From: Thermococcus profundus | GTDB lineage: Archaea > Methanobacteriota_B > Thermococci > Thermococcales > Thermococcaceae | DNA: 64,000 bases | Reading direction: 5' to 3' | Assembly: GCF_002214585.1 (NCBI RefSeq) | Contig: NZ_CP014862.1 | Location: 310,001-374,000, forward strand | Part shown: in pieces, positions 32,604-40,620 of the stretch | Layout: each line of letters opens with the position of its first letter | Position numbering within the stretch: position 1 is the stretch's first letter | Position numbers and translations under genes: made by a program | Notes under the pieces: generated by a model | What the model was told of the DNA's origin: nothing | The model's input: the letters and a program-made list of their open reading frames with translations, nothing else | The model's database searches: none

Positions 32604-32849
32604 TCATCCCCTCCTCAGGAGCAGGGTCCCTATTATCCAGAGAACCATCAGAACCACCGCAAGGATCATGGCGAGGGTCGCACCCCTTCCTGTGCCGAAT
32701 ACTATGGGAACGGGGCCTATCATTATCACTCCCCCGCCCTCAACCTGGGAATCGCCCCCGTAGGCTGAGATCAGCGTTCCCACGAAGACCAGCAGGAAAC
32801 CTATGAATATCAGGACGATTCCCCCCAATATCAGAGCCTCTCCCCTCAT
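32604..32849 (-). CDS. small membrane protein, TIGR00304/DUF131 family
   Basis: An 81-residue protein with two hydrophobic helices separated by a loop holding GGVIMIGPVPIVFGTG, the signature of the archaeal TIGR00304 (DUF131) family of unknown function. GAGGTTCAAAGTG lies before ATG 32849, with GTG 32852 as alternative. It is upstream of and nearly touching the antiporter gene, so it may be an accessory of that transporter; that is inference from position. Confidence 0.8.
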   Translation of the reverse strand: MRGEALILGGIVLIFIGFLLVFVGTLISAYGGDSQVEGGGVIMIGPVPIVFGTGRGATLAMILAVVLMVLWIIGTLLLRRG

Positions 32850-32942
32850 CACTTTGAACCTCTTCCCCCAGCTTTTAAAATTAACCCGCCGCCGCTAGCC
32901 TTTTTAACCCCGCCCCCTACCCGGTACAGGTGGAGAACTCCG

Positions 32943-33644
32943 ATGCTGGTCATAGTGGATCTCGATGATACCCTCTGCAACACGTGGGATGCTGGAAAGA
33001 GCGCCCTCCTGAGGCTGGGACTGCATCTCATAAGGAGGAGAAAGTTCAGGATGATAAAATACCTCCTCTTTCAGGGCTACCGTGAGCTTGAGGACGTTGA
33101 GACCCTTCACCGCATGGATCTGGAGGAGATCGCGGAGGAAATATTCCGGAGGGTCTACGGCGAGGTCCCGAGGGAGGAACTTGTGGAGAGCCTCCGTGTG
33201 GTGGACGCGGTCTTCTTTTCCAAACTGCGCCTCTATCCTGACGCACTCCCCTTCCTTGAAAACCTCAGGGGGATGGGTGCCAGACTGGTTCTCGTTACGG
33301 ATTCCTCATCCCGCTGGCAGAGGAGGAAGATAGACTACCTCGGCATAGGGAAGTTCCTCGACGGGATCATAATAAGCGGGGAGACCGGGTATTCCAAACT
33401 CACCCCCCACAACTTCCGCCTTGCCCTCTCAAAGTTTCCGGATGATGAGGTCTATGTGGTGGGGGACCGGGACGATACGGACATGTCTGGCGCGAAGGCC
33501 ATAGGCGCGGTGGGCATACTCGTCAGGAGGGGCTATTTCAAACGGAAGGGGGCTAAAAGGGCTGACTACGTCGTCAGGGACTTAAACGAGGCCTTGGAGG
33601 TGATAAAACGTGAACACGAGCTTAAAAAACGAGCTGAAGCGTAA
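32943..33644 (+). CDS. HAD superfamily hydrolase
   Basis: A 233-residue phosphatase-type protein. Motif I IVDLDDTLCNTW supplies the nucleophile Asp8 and Asp10, motif II is LVLVTDSSS near residue 118, the Lys is in SGETGYSKLTP near residue 147, and motif IV is VYVVGDRDDTD near residue 178. The helical cap (residues 20-90) is a C1 type. The substrate is probably a small phosphorylated metabolite. GGTGGAG precedes ATG 32943 and a TTTTTAACC TATA lies at 32901. The 3' end overlaps the next gene by 35 bases. Confidence 0.87.
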   Translation: MLVIVDLDDTLCNTWDAGKSALLRLGLHLIRRRKFRMIKYLLFQGYRELEDVETLHRMDLEEIAEEIFRRVYGEVPREELVESLRVVDAVFFSKLRLYPDALPFLENLRGMGARLVLVTDSSSRWQRRKIDYLGIGKFLDGIIISGETGYSKLTPHNFRLALSKFPDDEVYVVGDRDDTDMSGAKAIGAVGILVRRGYFKRKGAKRADYVVRDLNEALEVIKREHELKKRAEA

Positions 33645-34236
33645 GGCCCTTCACCTCACGGGACTCAGCGTTCCAATCCTCTATATCTTCACAGACACGA
33701 AGTTCATCCTGACCTTCATTGCCTTGGCCTTTGCCCTCTTCGTTGTTCTGGAGCCTTTCAGGATAATCGAGGAGCTGAGGGACAGGATTAAGGTTCGGCT
33801 CCGCCTTATAAACCCTGAGATGGTGGCGGGGATAGAGGTTCTGGAGAAGCACGTTAAGGACATAGAGCGGACTCACGAGAGGGGCAACGTTGCGGCCCAC
33901 ATATATTTTGCCCTTGCATCGCTCATCGTGGTCTACTTCTTCAGCGAGGAGATTGCCATAGCCTCCGTTACCCTGGCGACTCTGGGAGATGCCCTGGCGG
34001 CCATAATAGGCAAGAACTTTGGGAGGCACAGATTCGCGAACGGAAAGAGCCTGGAGGGCAGCCTGGCCTACTTCGTGACTGGACTCCTTGTCATAACCCC
34101 TCTCCTGGGAATTAAGGCCGCGGTTCTTGGCTCGCTAGTTGGGACGCTCGTCGAGTTCTACGGGGTTCCTCCCGACGACAACTTCTCCAATCAGGTGTGC
34201 GTTGCCCTCGCCCTCTACCTCTTCTCCCTCCTCTGA
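33610..34236 (+). CDS. diacylglycerol/polyprenol kinase family protein
   Basis: Membrane protein of 208 residues in the dolichol-kinase (SEC59)/DGK family (COG0170), with about six hydrophobic helices. The CTP-binding and catalytic loop is ATLGDALAAIIGKNFGRHRFANGKSLEGS near residues 120-148. In archaea this family probably phosphorylates dolichol, which would feed lipid-linked glycan assembly. GTG 33610 follows the excellent site GGAGGTGATAAAAC, inside the end of the HAD gene, so the two are translationally coupled. Confidence 0.85.
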   Translation: MNTSLKNELKRKALHLTGLSVPILYIFTDTKFILTFIALAFALFVVLEPFRIIEELRDRIKVRLRLINPEMVAGIEVLEKHVKDIERTHERGNVAAHIYFALASLIVVYFFSEEIAIASVTLATLGDALAAIIGKNFGRHRFANGKSLEGSLAYFVTGLLVITPLLGIKAAVLGSLVGTLVEFYGVPPDDNFSNQVCVALALYLFSLL

Positions 34237-34245
34237 AGAGCAAAG

Positions 34246-34254
34246 TATTTATAG
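34246..34254 (+). promoter_or_regulatory. TATA box of the 4-alpha-glucanotransferase gene
   Basis: TATTTATAG, 12 bases upstream of a perfect TGM palindrome and about 50 bases before ATG 34300. Confidence 0.6.
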
Positions 34255-34265
34255 CCCAAGTTTAG

Positions 34266-34282
34266 TATCACCTTTAGTGATA
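34266..34282 (+). promoter_or_regulatory. Thermococcales glycolytic motif (TGM) operator
   Basis: TATCACCTTTAGTGATA is an exact TATCAC-N5-GTGATA palindrome, the site bound by TrmBL1/Tgr. It lies downstream of the TATA box, over the expected transcription start, the placement known for repression of sugar-breakdown genes and relief by maltodextrins. Confidence 0.85.
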
Positions 34283-34299
34283 AGTAGGTGGTGGTTGCC

Positions 34300-36261
34300 A
34301 TGGTGAACTTCATATTCGGTATTCACAACCATCAGCCCCTTGGGAACTTTGGATGGGTCATGGAGAGCGCTTATGAGAGATCTTACCGGCCGTTTATGGA
34401 GACGCTGGAGGAGTATCCGAACATGAGGCTTGCCGTCCACTACTCGGGCCCTCTCTTGGAGTGGATAAGGGACAACAGGCCGGAGCACCTCGATCTCCTT
34501 CGCTCGCTCGTCAGAAAGGGTCAGCTTGAGATAGTTGTTGCTGGCTTCTATGAGCCTGTTCTCGCCTCAATCCCCAAGGAGGACAGGATAGTCCAGATTG
34601 AGAAGCTCAAGGATTTTGCTAAGAACCTTGGCTACGATGCCAAGGGCGTCTGGCTCACCGAGAGAGTATGGCAGCCCGAGCTGGTGAAGAGCCTCCGCGC
34701 TGCTGGAATAGACTACGTCATCGTCGACGACTACCACTTCATGAGCGCGGGCCTCTCGAAGGAAGAGCTGTTCTGGCCCTACTACACCGAGGACGGTGGT
34801 GAGGTTATATCCGTCTTCCCGATAGACGAGAAGCTTCGCTACCTAATCCCATTCCGCCAGGTTGATAAAACCCTTGAGTACCTCCACTCCCTTGACGACG
34901 GGGACGAGAGCAAGGTTGCGGTCTTCCACGACGACGGTGAGAAGTTCGGCGTCTGGCCCGGAACCCACGAGTGGGTCTACGAGAAGGGCTGGCTCAGGGA
35001 GTTCTTTGACAAAGTTTCCAGCGACGAGAGGATAAACCTCACCCTCTACTCCGAGTACCTCCAGAGGTTCAAGCCGCGCGGTCTGGTTTACCTTCCGATA
35101 GCCTCATACTTCGAGATGAGCGAGTGGTCCCTTCCGGCAAAGCAGGCCAAGCTCTTCGTGGAGTTCGTCGAAGAGCTGAAGAAAGAGAACAAGTTCGACC
35201 GCTACCGCGTTTTCGTTAGAGGTGGAATCTGGAAGAACTTCTTCTTCAAGTATCCGGAGAGCAACTACATGCACAAGAGGATGCTGATGGTTAGTAAAGC
35301 TGTCAGGGACAACCCGGAGGCAAGGGAGTTCATCCTCAAGGCTCAGTGCAACGACGCCTACTGGCACGGCGTCTTCGGTGGTGTCTACCTCCCGCACCTG
35401 CGCAGGGCCGTCTGGGAGAACATTATCAAGGCCCAGAGCCACGTCGAAACTGGAAGCTTCGTTAGGGACATCGACTTCGATGGTAGAGATGAGGTCTTCA
35501 TAGAGAGCGAGAACTTCTACGCCGTCTTTAAACCAGCTTACGGCGGGGCCCTCTTCGAGCTTTCCTCCAAAAGGAAGGCCGTTAACTACAACGACGTGCT
35601 CGCGAGAAGGTGGGAGCACTACCACGAGGTTCCGGAGGCGGCGACTCCAGAGGAAGATGACGGAGAGGGTGTCGCCAGCATTCACGAGCTTGGGAAGCAG
35701 ATTCCGGAGGAGATAAGGCGCGAGCTCGCCTACGACAACAGTTTGAGGGCTATCCTTCAGGACCACTTCCTTGAGCCCGAAACCAGCCTCGACGAGTACA
35801 GGCTGAACCGCTACGTCGAGCTTGGAGACTTTATCACAGGTGCCTACGACTTCAGCCTCTTCGAGAACGGCATAACCCTTGAGCGCGACGGGAGCGTGGC
35901 CAAAAAGCCCGCCCGCGTTGAGAAGTCGGTTAGATTAACCGAAGACGGCTTCATCGTTGACTACACCGTCAGAAGCGATGCCAGGGCCCTCTTCGGCGTC
36001 GAGCTTAATCTGGCGGTCCACAGCGTTATGGAAGAACCCAGGGAGTTTGAGGCGGAGAAGTTCGAGGTGAACGACCCCTACGGTATTGGGAAGGTTGAGA
36101 TAGAGCTAGACAAAAAGGCAAAAGTATGGAAGTACCCGATAAAGACACTCAGCCAGAGCGAAAGCGGATGGGACTTCATCCAGCAGGGCGTCAGCTACAC
36201 GGTTTTGTTCCCGGTTGACGGAGAGCTGAGGTTCAGGCTCCGCTTTAGAGAGCTCCTCTGA
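34300..36261 (+). CDS. 4-alpha-glucanotransferase, glycoside hydrolase family 57
   Basis: GH57 amylomaltase-type enzyme of 653 residues, close to the 659 of the Thermococcus litoralis enzyme. It disproportionates maltodextrins in the cytoplasm. Signatures: FIFGIHNHQPLGNF at the N-terminus, the nucleophile Glu121 in VWLTERVWQPE, and the acid/base Asp212 in VFHDDGEKFGVWPGTH. The C-terminal half (from about residue 390) is the beta-sandwich DUF1925/1926 region. ATG 34300 follows GTGGTGG; a GTG at 34288 lies in that site. The perfect TGM upstream indicates TrmBL1/Tgr control along with other starch and maltodextrin genes. Confidence 0.95.
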   Translation: MVNFIFGIHNHQPLGNFGWVMESAYERSYRPFMETLEEYPNMRLAVHYSGPLLEWIRDNRPEHLDLLRSLVRKGQLEIVVAGFYEPVLASIPKEDRIVQIEKLKDFAKNLGYDAKGVWLTERVWQPELVKSLRAAGIDYVIVDDYHFMSAGLSKEELFWPYYTEDGGEVISVFPIDEKLRYLIPFRQVDKTLEYLHSLDDGDESKVAVFHDDGEKFGVWPGTHEWVYEKGWLREFFDKVSSDERINLTLYSEYLQRFKPRGLVYLPIASYFEMSEWSLPAKQAKLFVEFVEELKKENKFDRYRVFVRGGIWKNFFFKYPESNYMHKRMLMVSKAVRDNPEAREFILKAQCNDAYWHGVFGGVYLPHLRRAVWENIIKAQSHVETGSFVRDIDFDGRDEVFIESENFYAVFKPAYGGALFELSSKRKAVNYNDVLARRWEHYHEVPEAATPEEDDGEGVASIHELGKQIPEEIRRELAYDNSLRAILQDHFLEPETSLDEYRLNRYVELGDFITGAYDFSLFENGITLERDGSVAKKPARVEKSVRLTEDGFIVDYTVRSDARALFGVELNLAVHSVMEEPREFEAEKFEVNDPYGIGKVEIELDKKAKVWKYPIKTLSQSESGWDFIQQGVSYTVLFPVDGELRFRLRFRELL

Positions 36262-36283
36262 GGCCTTCTTCTTTTATGCTCTG

Positions 36284-36943
36284 TTAAAATCTGACGCAGA
36301 TCCCTTCAAGCTCACTGTTGATGGACTTTATGATGTGGAACTCAATCATTCTTCCCATTTTGGAGGTTCTGATGACGGTAGTTGCCATATCTTCAAGTAA
36401 ATTAAGCACGAATTTGCGGTTCTCTGGAAGGATGTCACTGTTCACGAGGAGTATCGTTATCCTCCTATCGTCCCCTATGTACTTGGCAAGCTGATCGATT
36501 ATGAGCTGGACCGCACGTTCCGAGAGATTCAGGGCGGTGAAGAGCTTCTCAAGCCCGAAGGCGAGGGTTAGAACCTGGCCCTTTTCCTCGGAGAGTACTG
36601 CTCTGTACGCTTCATTGAACTTCTTTGACAGTATAACTGGCTCGGAAATGTCTTTTATCTTAACCCTTACGTTTCCAGCAGTGCTTCCTCCGCCAAGTTT
36701 TATCACATCTACGTTCTCCAAGGAGCTGGTTTCCATTCCCATAAGTTTCATCTTTGAGATCAGCGTTGAATACGCATCCAGTATATCCACAACAACAAGC
36801 TTTATTCCCCTTTTCCGGGCCCAAATTGCCGTGTGATACACCCCGATACCCATACTGCCCTCTCCACTCCTCTCGAAAAGCACAGTCTCCCCGGGTTTTA
36901 CACTCTCCCAGATTGTTATCAAAAACATGTCCCGTAGGTTCAT
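36284..36943 (-). CDS. DUF257 family protein (1)
   Basis: A 219-residue protein of the Thermococcales-specific DUF257 family, paralogous to the one at 55678. It begins VKPGETVLFERSGEGSMG, where KaiC-like ATPases have GETVL followed by the P-loop, then KLVVVDILDAYSTL and VIKLGGGSTAGNV. The usual GxxGxGKT is missing. The later strand ITILLVNSDIL resembles the RINREL-like strands of the KaiC-like pair at 11934 and 13970. No membrane segment. Function unknown. AGGAGGCAG precedes ATG 36943. Confidence 0.75.
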   Translation of the reverse strand: MNLRDMFLITIWESVKPGETVLFERSGEGSMGIGVYHTAIWARKRGIKLVVVDILDAYSTLISKMKLMGMETSSLENVDVIKLGGGSTAGNVRVKIKDISEPVILSKKFNEAYRAVLSEEKGQVLTLAFGLEKLFTALNLSERAVQLIIDQLAKYIGDDRRITILLVNSDILPENRKFVLNLLEDMATTVIRTSKMGRMIEFHIIKSINSELEGICVRF

Positions 36944-37070
36944 TGGAACTGCCTCCTAGTTGGTACTTTATGTGTCCAGACCTTAAATGGATTGCGTCCT
37001 GATTTTCTCTAGATGGAATAATTAGGAAAGCCAGTGGGGGCTATGTTATCATGCCCCTTTTTCTATTGAG

Positions 37071-38009
37071 TTATTTTGTGTTCTCCATTGCGCCTCTGAT
37101 TTTGAAGTCAATAGGCTCCTCCAGCCCCCAGAAGCGGCAGAATGAACACACTTCACCGCTGGATGGCATACCGCAGACCTTGCACTCCCTCAGCTCGGTC
37201 TCCTCAAGTTCGGCCTCGAAGAGGTGCTTCTTTCTCAAATAGCCTTTAACGAAGTTTATCTTCGTCCCGGGCCTCTTCTCCTCCATCTCGTTGAGAATTC
37301 CCTTCCACTCCAGGGTCGTTGCCCCCCTCGCGTGCGGGCACTCGTCTATCTCGTACTCTATGCCGTTAGCTAAAGCGTATGCAACAACCTCCCTCTCCGT
37401 GAGCTCGTAGAGCGGCTTTACCTTCTTGACGAGCTTGCCGTTGAACTGGGACGGAGTTACCGGCCCCTGCTTCGCCAGATACTGCGTGTTCCAGTTCATT
37501 ATGTTGTTGAAGATGAAGCTGGCCTCGTCGTCGAGGTTGTGGCCGGTTGCTACCGCGTCGAAGCCGTTGTCGTAGGCGAACTTGTTGAAGATGTAGCGCT
37601 TGGTTAAGCCGCAGTAGGAGCAGGTAGGCCTCCTCGTCCTTACCTCTCCAATCCCGTGACCCAAAAGCTCCTTTACACGGACGATGTGAAGAGGAGCGCC
37701 TATCTTCTCGCACTGCTCCCTGGCGTAGCGCTCGCCCTTCTCCGAGTACTCACCGATGCCCAGGTTTATGTGGAGGCACTCTATATCGTAGCCGAGCTTT
37801 TTGAGAACGTGGGCGGTAACGGCAGAGTCCTTGCCCCCGCTGACGACGACTAGAACCCTCTCGTCCGGCCTCAGCATCTTGTAGCGCTCTATCGTTCTCT
37901 TCACCTTCCTCTCAAAGTACTCGGTGAAGTGCTCCTCGCAGAGGTACATTTTTGGGTAGTGGAGCTTGATGAAGGCGGGTTTCTCGCAGAACTTGCATTT
38001 CACAGGCAT
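37071..38009 (-). CDS. TtuA-family tRNA 2-thiouridine synthase (paralogue 2)
   Basis: PP-loop protein of 312 residues resembling the characterised Pyrococcus TtuA, which makes 2-thiouridine (s2T/s2U54) in the T-loop of tRNA for heat stability. N-terminal zinc finger CKFCEKP...CEEH, PP-loop VVVSGGKDSAV near residues 51-58, TCSYCGLTKR with iron-sulfur cysteines near residue 130, GHNLDDEASF, ECPHARGAT with the third cluster Cys near residue 222, and the C-terminal finger CKVCGMP...CSFC. Start 38009 follows GGGGGTGAGGGA; a TATA (GTTTTTAAAAC region near 38045) is about 36 bases upstream. Confidence 0.88.
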   Translation of the reverse strand: MPVKCKFCEKPAFIKLHYPKMYLCEEHFTEYFERKVKRTIERYKMLRPDERVLVVVSGGKDSAVTAHVLKKLGYDIECLHINLGIGEYSEKGERYAREQCEKIGAPLHIVRVKELLGHGIGEVRTRRPTCSYCGLTKRYIFNKFAYDNGFDAVATGHNLDDEASFIFNNIMNWNTQYLAKQGPVTPSQFNGKLVKKVKPLYELTEREVVAYALANGIEYEIDECPHARGATTLEWKGILNEMEEKRPGTKINFVKGYLRKKHLFEAELEETELRECKVCGMPSSGEVCSFCRFWGLEEPIDFKIRGAMENTK

Positions 38010-38064
38010 TCCCTCACCCCCGCCCGGTTTCGAAGACGGTTTTAAAAACCCTTTCACCGGAAGA

Positions 38065-38074
38065 CTTTTTAAAG
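38065..38074 (+). promoter_or_regulatory. TATA box of carS
   Basis: CTTTTTAAAG about 33 bases before ATG 38103, with GGTGGAATCA as ribosome binding site in the leader. Confidence 0.5.
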
Positions 38075-38102
38075 CGCCCTCTAACTTCCAGCGGTGGAAT
38101 CA

Positions 38103-38618
38103 ATGGGATGGCTCTCATCACTCCTCTGGGCCTTCTGGTACATCCTTCCGGCTTACTTCGCCAACGCTTCCCCCGTCCTCGTTGGGGGAGGGAGGCCGAT
38201 AGACGGCGGCAGGAAGTGGAGAGATGGAAAGCGGATCCTCGGCGACGGAAAGACTTGGAGGGGCTTCATCGGGGGGGTTCTAATCGGAACAGTCGTTGGC
38301 ATTCTCCAGTACGTTCTAACCCCCAGCTTCTACGGCTCCCTGGGGGAGGCAGTTCTCCTGGCTTTCCTCCTCTCCTTCGGCGCCCTCGTCGGTGACTTAG
38401 TGGGGAGCTTCATAAAGCGCCGCTTTGACCTCCCCAGGGGCTATCCGGCAGTCGGCCTTGACCAGCTCGGCTTCCTCATAAGCGCCATGGCCTTTGCCTA
38501 TCCCGTTAAAACGATATCCTCCGGGCAGATGCTCGCACTCCTAATACTCACCCCTCTGATCCACTGGTCCGCCAACTACTTTGCCTACAAAATGGGCTGG
38601 AAGAGCGTTCCCTGGTGA
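38103..38618 (+). CDS. carS: CDP-archaeol synthase
   Basis: Membrane CTP:2,3-di-O-geranylgeranyl-sn-glycerol-1-phosphate cytidyltransferase, a central step of archaeal phospholipid synthesis. The 171 residues include about five hydrophobic helices and the family signatures NASPVLVGGGRPIDGG, GDGKTWRGFIGG (residues 46-57) and SFGALVGDLVGSFIKRR with the metal-binding Asp. ATG 38103 follows GGTGGAATCA; the GTG at 38094 lies within that site. Confidence 0.95.
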   Translation: MGWLSSLLWAFWYILPAYFANASPVLVGGGRPIDGGRKWRDGKRILGDGKTWRGFIGGVLIGTVVGILQYVLTPSFYGSLGEAVLLAFLLSFGALVGDLVGSFIKRRFDLPRGYPAVGLDQLGFLISAMAFAYPVKTISSGQMLALLILTPLIHWSANYFAYKMGWKSVPW

Positions 38619-38640
38619 TGGCCACTTCTGTCCCCTTAAC

Positions 38641-38649
38641 TTTTTAAGC
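38641..38649 (+). promoter_or_regulatory. TATA box of the leaderless methylthiotransferase gene
   Basis: TTTTTAAGC centred 25 bases before ATG 38670; no ribosome binding site precedes that ATG. Confidence 0.5.
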
Positions 38650-38669
38650 CCATCGTTGAGGCCCCGCCG

Positions 38670-39947
38670 ATGGTAAGGGTTTACGTCGAGAGCTACGGCT
38701 GTACAAGGAACAGGGCGGACGGCGAGATAATGGAGGCCCTCCTTCTCAAAGCCGGCTACGAGTTAGCCGAGACTCCGGAGAATGCCGATTACGTAGTCGT
38801 CAACACCTGCGCCGTTAAGGATCCAACGGAGCACAAGATGGCCAGGAGAATCCGCGAGCTGATAGACTCCGGCAGGAGGGTGATAGCTACAGGATGCCTC
38901 GTCCACGTTAACCCCGACGTTATAGACCCCCGCGTCTCCGGAATCCTCGGGGTTAAGAGCTTGGACCGGATAGTTGAAGCTATAAACGCTGCCGAGCGCG
39001 GTGGAAAGCTGGTATCGGTTGAAGGCTGGCGTGAGAGGAATCCCGACAAGCTCGAACTTCCACGGCTGTGGAAATCGGGGGTCGCCTTCGTGGTGCCGAT
39101 AAGCGAGGGCTGTCTCAACGCCTGTACCTACTGCGCCACTAGGTTCGCCCGTGGAGTTCTCAAGAGCTACAAGCCGGAGCTCGTGGTGAAGTGGGTAAAG
39201 GAAGCTCTCGCAAGGGGTTACAGGGAGATACAGCTCTCCAGCGAGGACACAGGTTGCTATGGCTTCGACATCGGCACGAACTTAGCTAAGCTCCTCGATG
39301 AGATAACGGCGATTGAAGGGGATTTCAGGGTTAGGGTAGGGATGATGAACCCAAACCACGTCCTAAAGTTCCTCGATGAGCTGATAGAGGTCTACCAGGA
39401 CCCGAAGATCTACAAGTTCCTCCATCTGCCGGTCCAGAGCGGGGACGATGACGTGTTGAGACGCATGGGGAGGACGTACACGGTTGAGGAGTTTGAGGGG
39501 ATAGTCCGCGAGTTCCGGGGGAAAATCCCGGGTTTGAACCTCAACACTGACATAATAGTCGGCTTCCCTGGAGAGAGCGATGAGGCGTTTCAGAACACCG
39601 TCGATCTCGTGAGCAGGGTCAGGCCGGACAAGATAAACGTCTCCCGCTACTCACCGAGGCCGGGCACGATAGCGGCGAAGTGGAAGCAGATCCCGGGCTG
39701 GAAGGCCAAGGAGAGGTCGAGGATCCTTCACAGACTCCGCCTCCAGATAGCCTACGAGATAAATCAGGCCTACCTCGGAAGGAAGGTTGAGGTTTTGGTG
39801 CACGGGGCCGGTGAGAAGGGGGGAGTTGAGGGGAGAACGTTCAACTACAAGGACATCATCCTCGATTCTGGCGAGGCTGGTATGCTGGGTGCGGCCGAGG
39901 TGACCTGGGCAGGCTCCACCTATTTAAGGGGCACACTCCTGGGTTAG
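38670..39947 (+). CDS. tRNA t6A37 methylthiotransferase (MtaB/e-MtaB family radical SAM)
   Basis: Radical-SAM methylthiotransferase of 425 residues that converts t6A37 to ms2t6A37 in tRNA. An N-terminal UPF0004 domain supplies three cluster cysteines (ESYGCTRNRADGE, VNTCAVKDPTE, IATGCLVH), the radical-SAM motif is SEGCLNACTYCATR near residues 148-158, the fold continues VGMMNPNHV and LPVQSGDDDVLRRMGRTYT, and a TRAM domain ends the protein (about residues 365-425, KVEVLVHG...). The archaeal/eukaryotic subtype (e-MtaB) is expected. Start 38670 is leaderless. Confidence 0.92.
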   Translation: MVRVYVESYGCTRNRADGEIMEALLLKAGYELAETPENADYVVVNTCAVKDPTEHKMARRIRELIDSGRRVIATGCLVHVNPDVIDPRVSGILGVKSLDRIVEAINAAERGGKLVSVEGWRERNPDKLELPRLWKSGVAFVVPISEGCLNACTYCATRFARGVLKSYKPELVVKWVKEALARGYREIQLSSEDTGCYGFDIGTNLAKLLDEITAIEGDFRVRVGMMNPNHVLKFLDELIEVYQDPKIYKFLHLPVQSGDDDVLRRMGRTYTVEEFEGIVREFRGKIPGLNLNTDIIVGFPGESDEAFQNTVDLVSRVRPDKINVSRYSPRPGTIAAKWKQIPGWKAKERSRILHRLRLQIAYEINQAYLGRKVEVLVHGAGEKGGVEGRTFNYKDIILDSGEAGMLGAAEVTWAGSTYLRGTLLG

Positions 39948-40175
39948 AACGTACTATTCCCCGTTGTCCTCCCTTTCCAGCATCTAGAGTTTCTACGTGA
40001 CGATGATGGTATTTTTGGGATTTCTTCAAGATGTGGCCGACTGGGCTGTAAAATAACCACCTTGTCTTGTTGTTGGTCCAAATATGCCCCGAGATGCCTG
40101 TAAATTGTTTAAGAAACGTTTTTATAGTTCAATTTCCAAAACTGACGTCTGAGGATCTAATTGGAGGTGTGTTAA
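39948..40175. other. intergenic stretch with promoter of the secreted-protein/SipW operon
   Basis: The first 170 bases hold no recognised gene. A TATA box TTTTTATAG at 40119-40127 and a leader of about 30 bases with GGAGGTG serve the gene at 40176. A GATGATGG near 40000 resembles a box C, but no matching D box follows. Confidence 0.45.
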
Positions 40176-40580
40176 ATGCGCAGAAGGGCGAATCAGAAGA
40201 AACTCATCCCGCTTGTTCTGGCCCTGCTGGCAACGATGGTCGGGGCGGCTCTGGCTGTGCCAGCCATTAATGTGAGTGTTCAGGAGCTTGACAAGGGAAC
40301 TGGGGGCTACACTCAGACAGTTTCAAGTGCGGCTGTTAACTGGGAGCTCCAGTTCCAGGGCGGGCAGTACGTAGTTACCGGGGCAATTATACATCTCAAT
40401 CAGGACCCACAGGGCAATGGACATGTGTATGTTGTGATCAATGGCAATAACTATGAAGCTCAGTACGATTCAAACAACGGGTACTATACTGTAGCGTTCA
40501 GTCCAGCCCTCAGTCTTGACGATATCTCCAACATCAACACGGTCACTATAGTCTACCAGGGACAAGAGGTTAACGCGTGA
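40176..40580 (+). CDS. small secreted protein of the SipW-like operon
   Basis: A 134-residue exported protein with a basic start and hydrophobic core (RRRANQKKLIPLVLALLATM) and likely cleavage after GAALA. The mature part begins VPAINVSVQELDKGTGGY, then is rich in Asn, Gln, Gly and Tyr (VVINGNNYEAQYDSNNGYY), a beta-rich composition typical of surface or fibre proteins. The mature N-terminus resembles that of the next protein (VPSISLNVQS...TAGRY). GGAGGTGTGTTAA precedes ATG 40176. It is a plausible structural subunit or substrate for the peptidase two genes on; function not known. Confidence 0.7.
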   Translation: MRRRANQKKLIPLVLALLATMVGAALAVPAINVSVQELDKGTGGYTQTVSSAAVNWELQFQGGQYVVTGAIIHLNQDPQGNGHVYVVINGNNYEAQYDSNNGYYTVAFSPALSLDDISNINTVTIVYQGQEVNA

Positions 40581-40620
40581 TCCAGTATTGCCCTTTTCTA
40601 AATTTCTTCTTCACCTGTTA

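Noticed and set aside
39993-40050. Box-C-like GATGATGG as a third C/D RNA
   Set aside because: The box ends in G instead of A, and no CTGA box D occurs within 60 bases.
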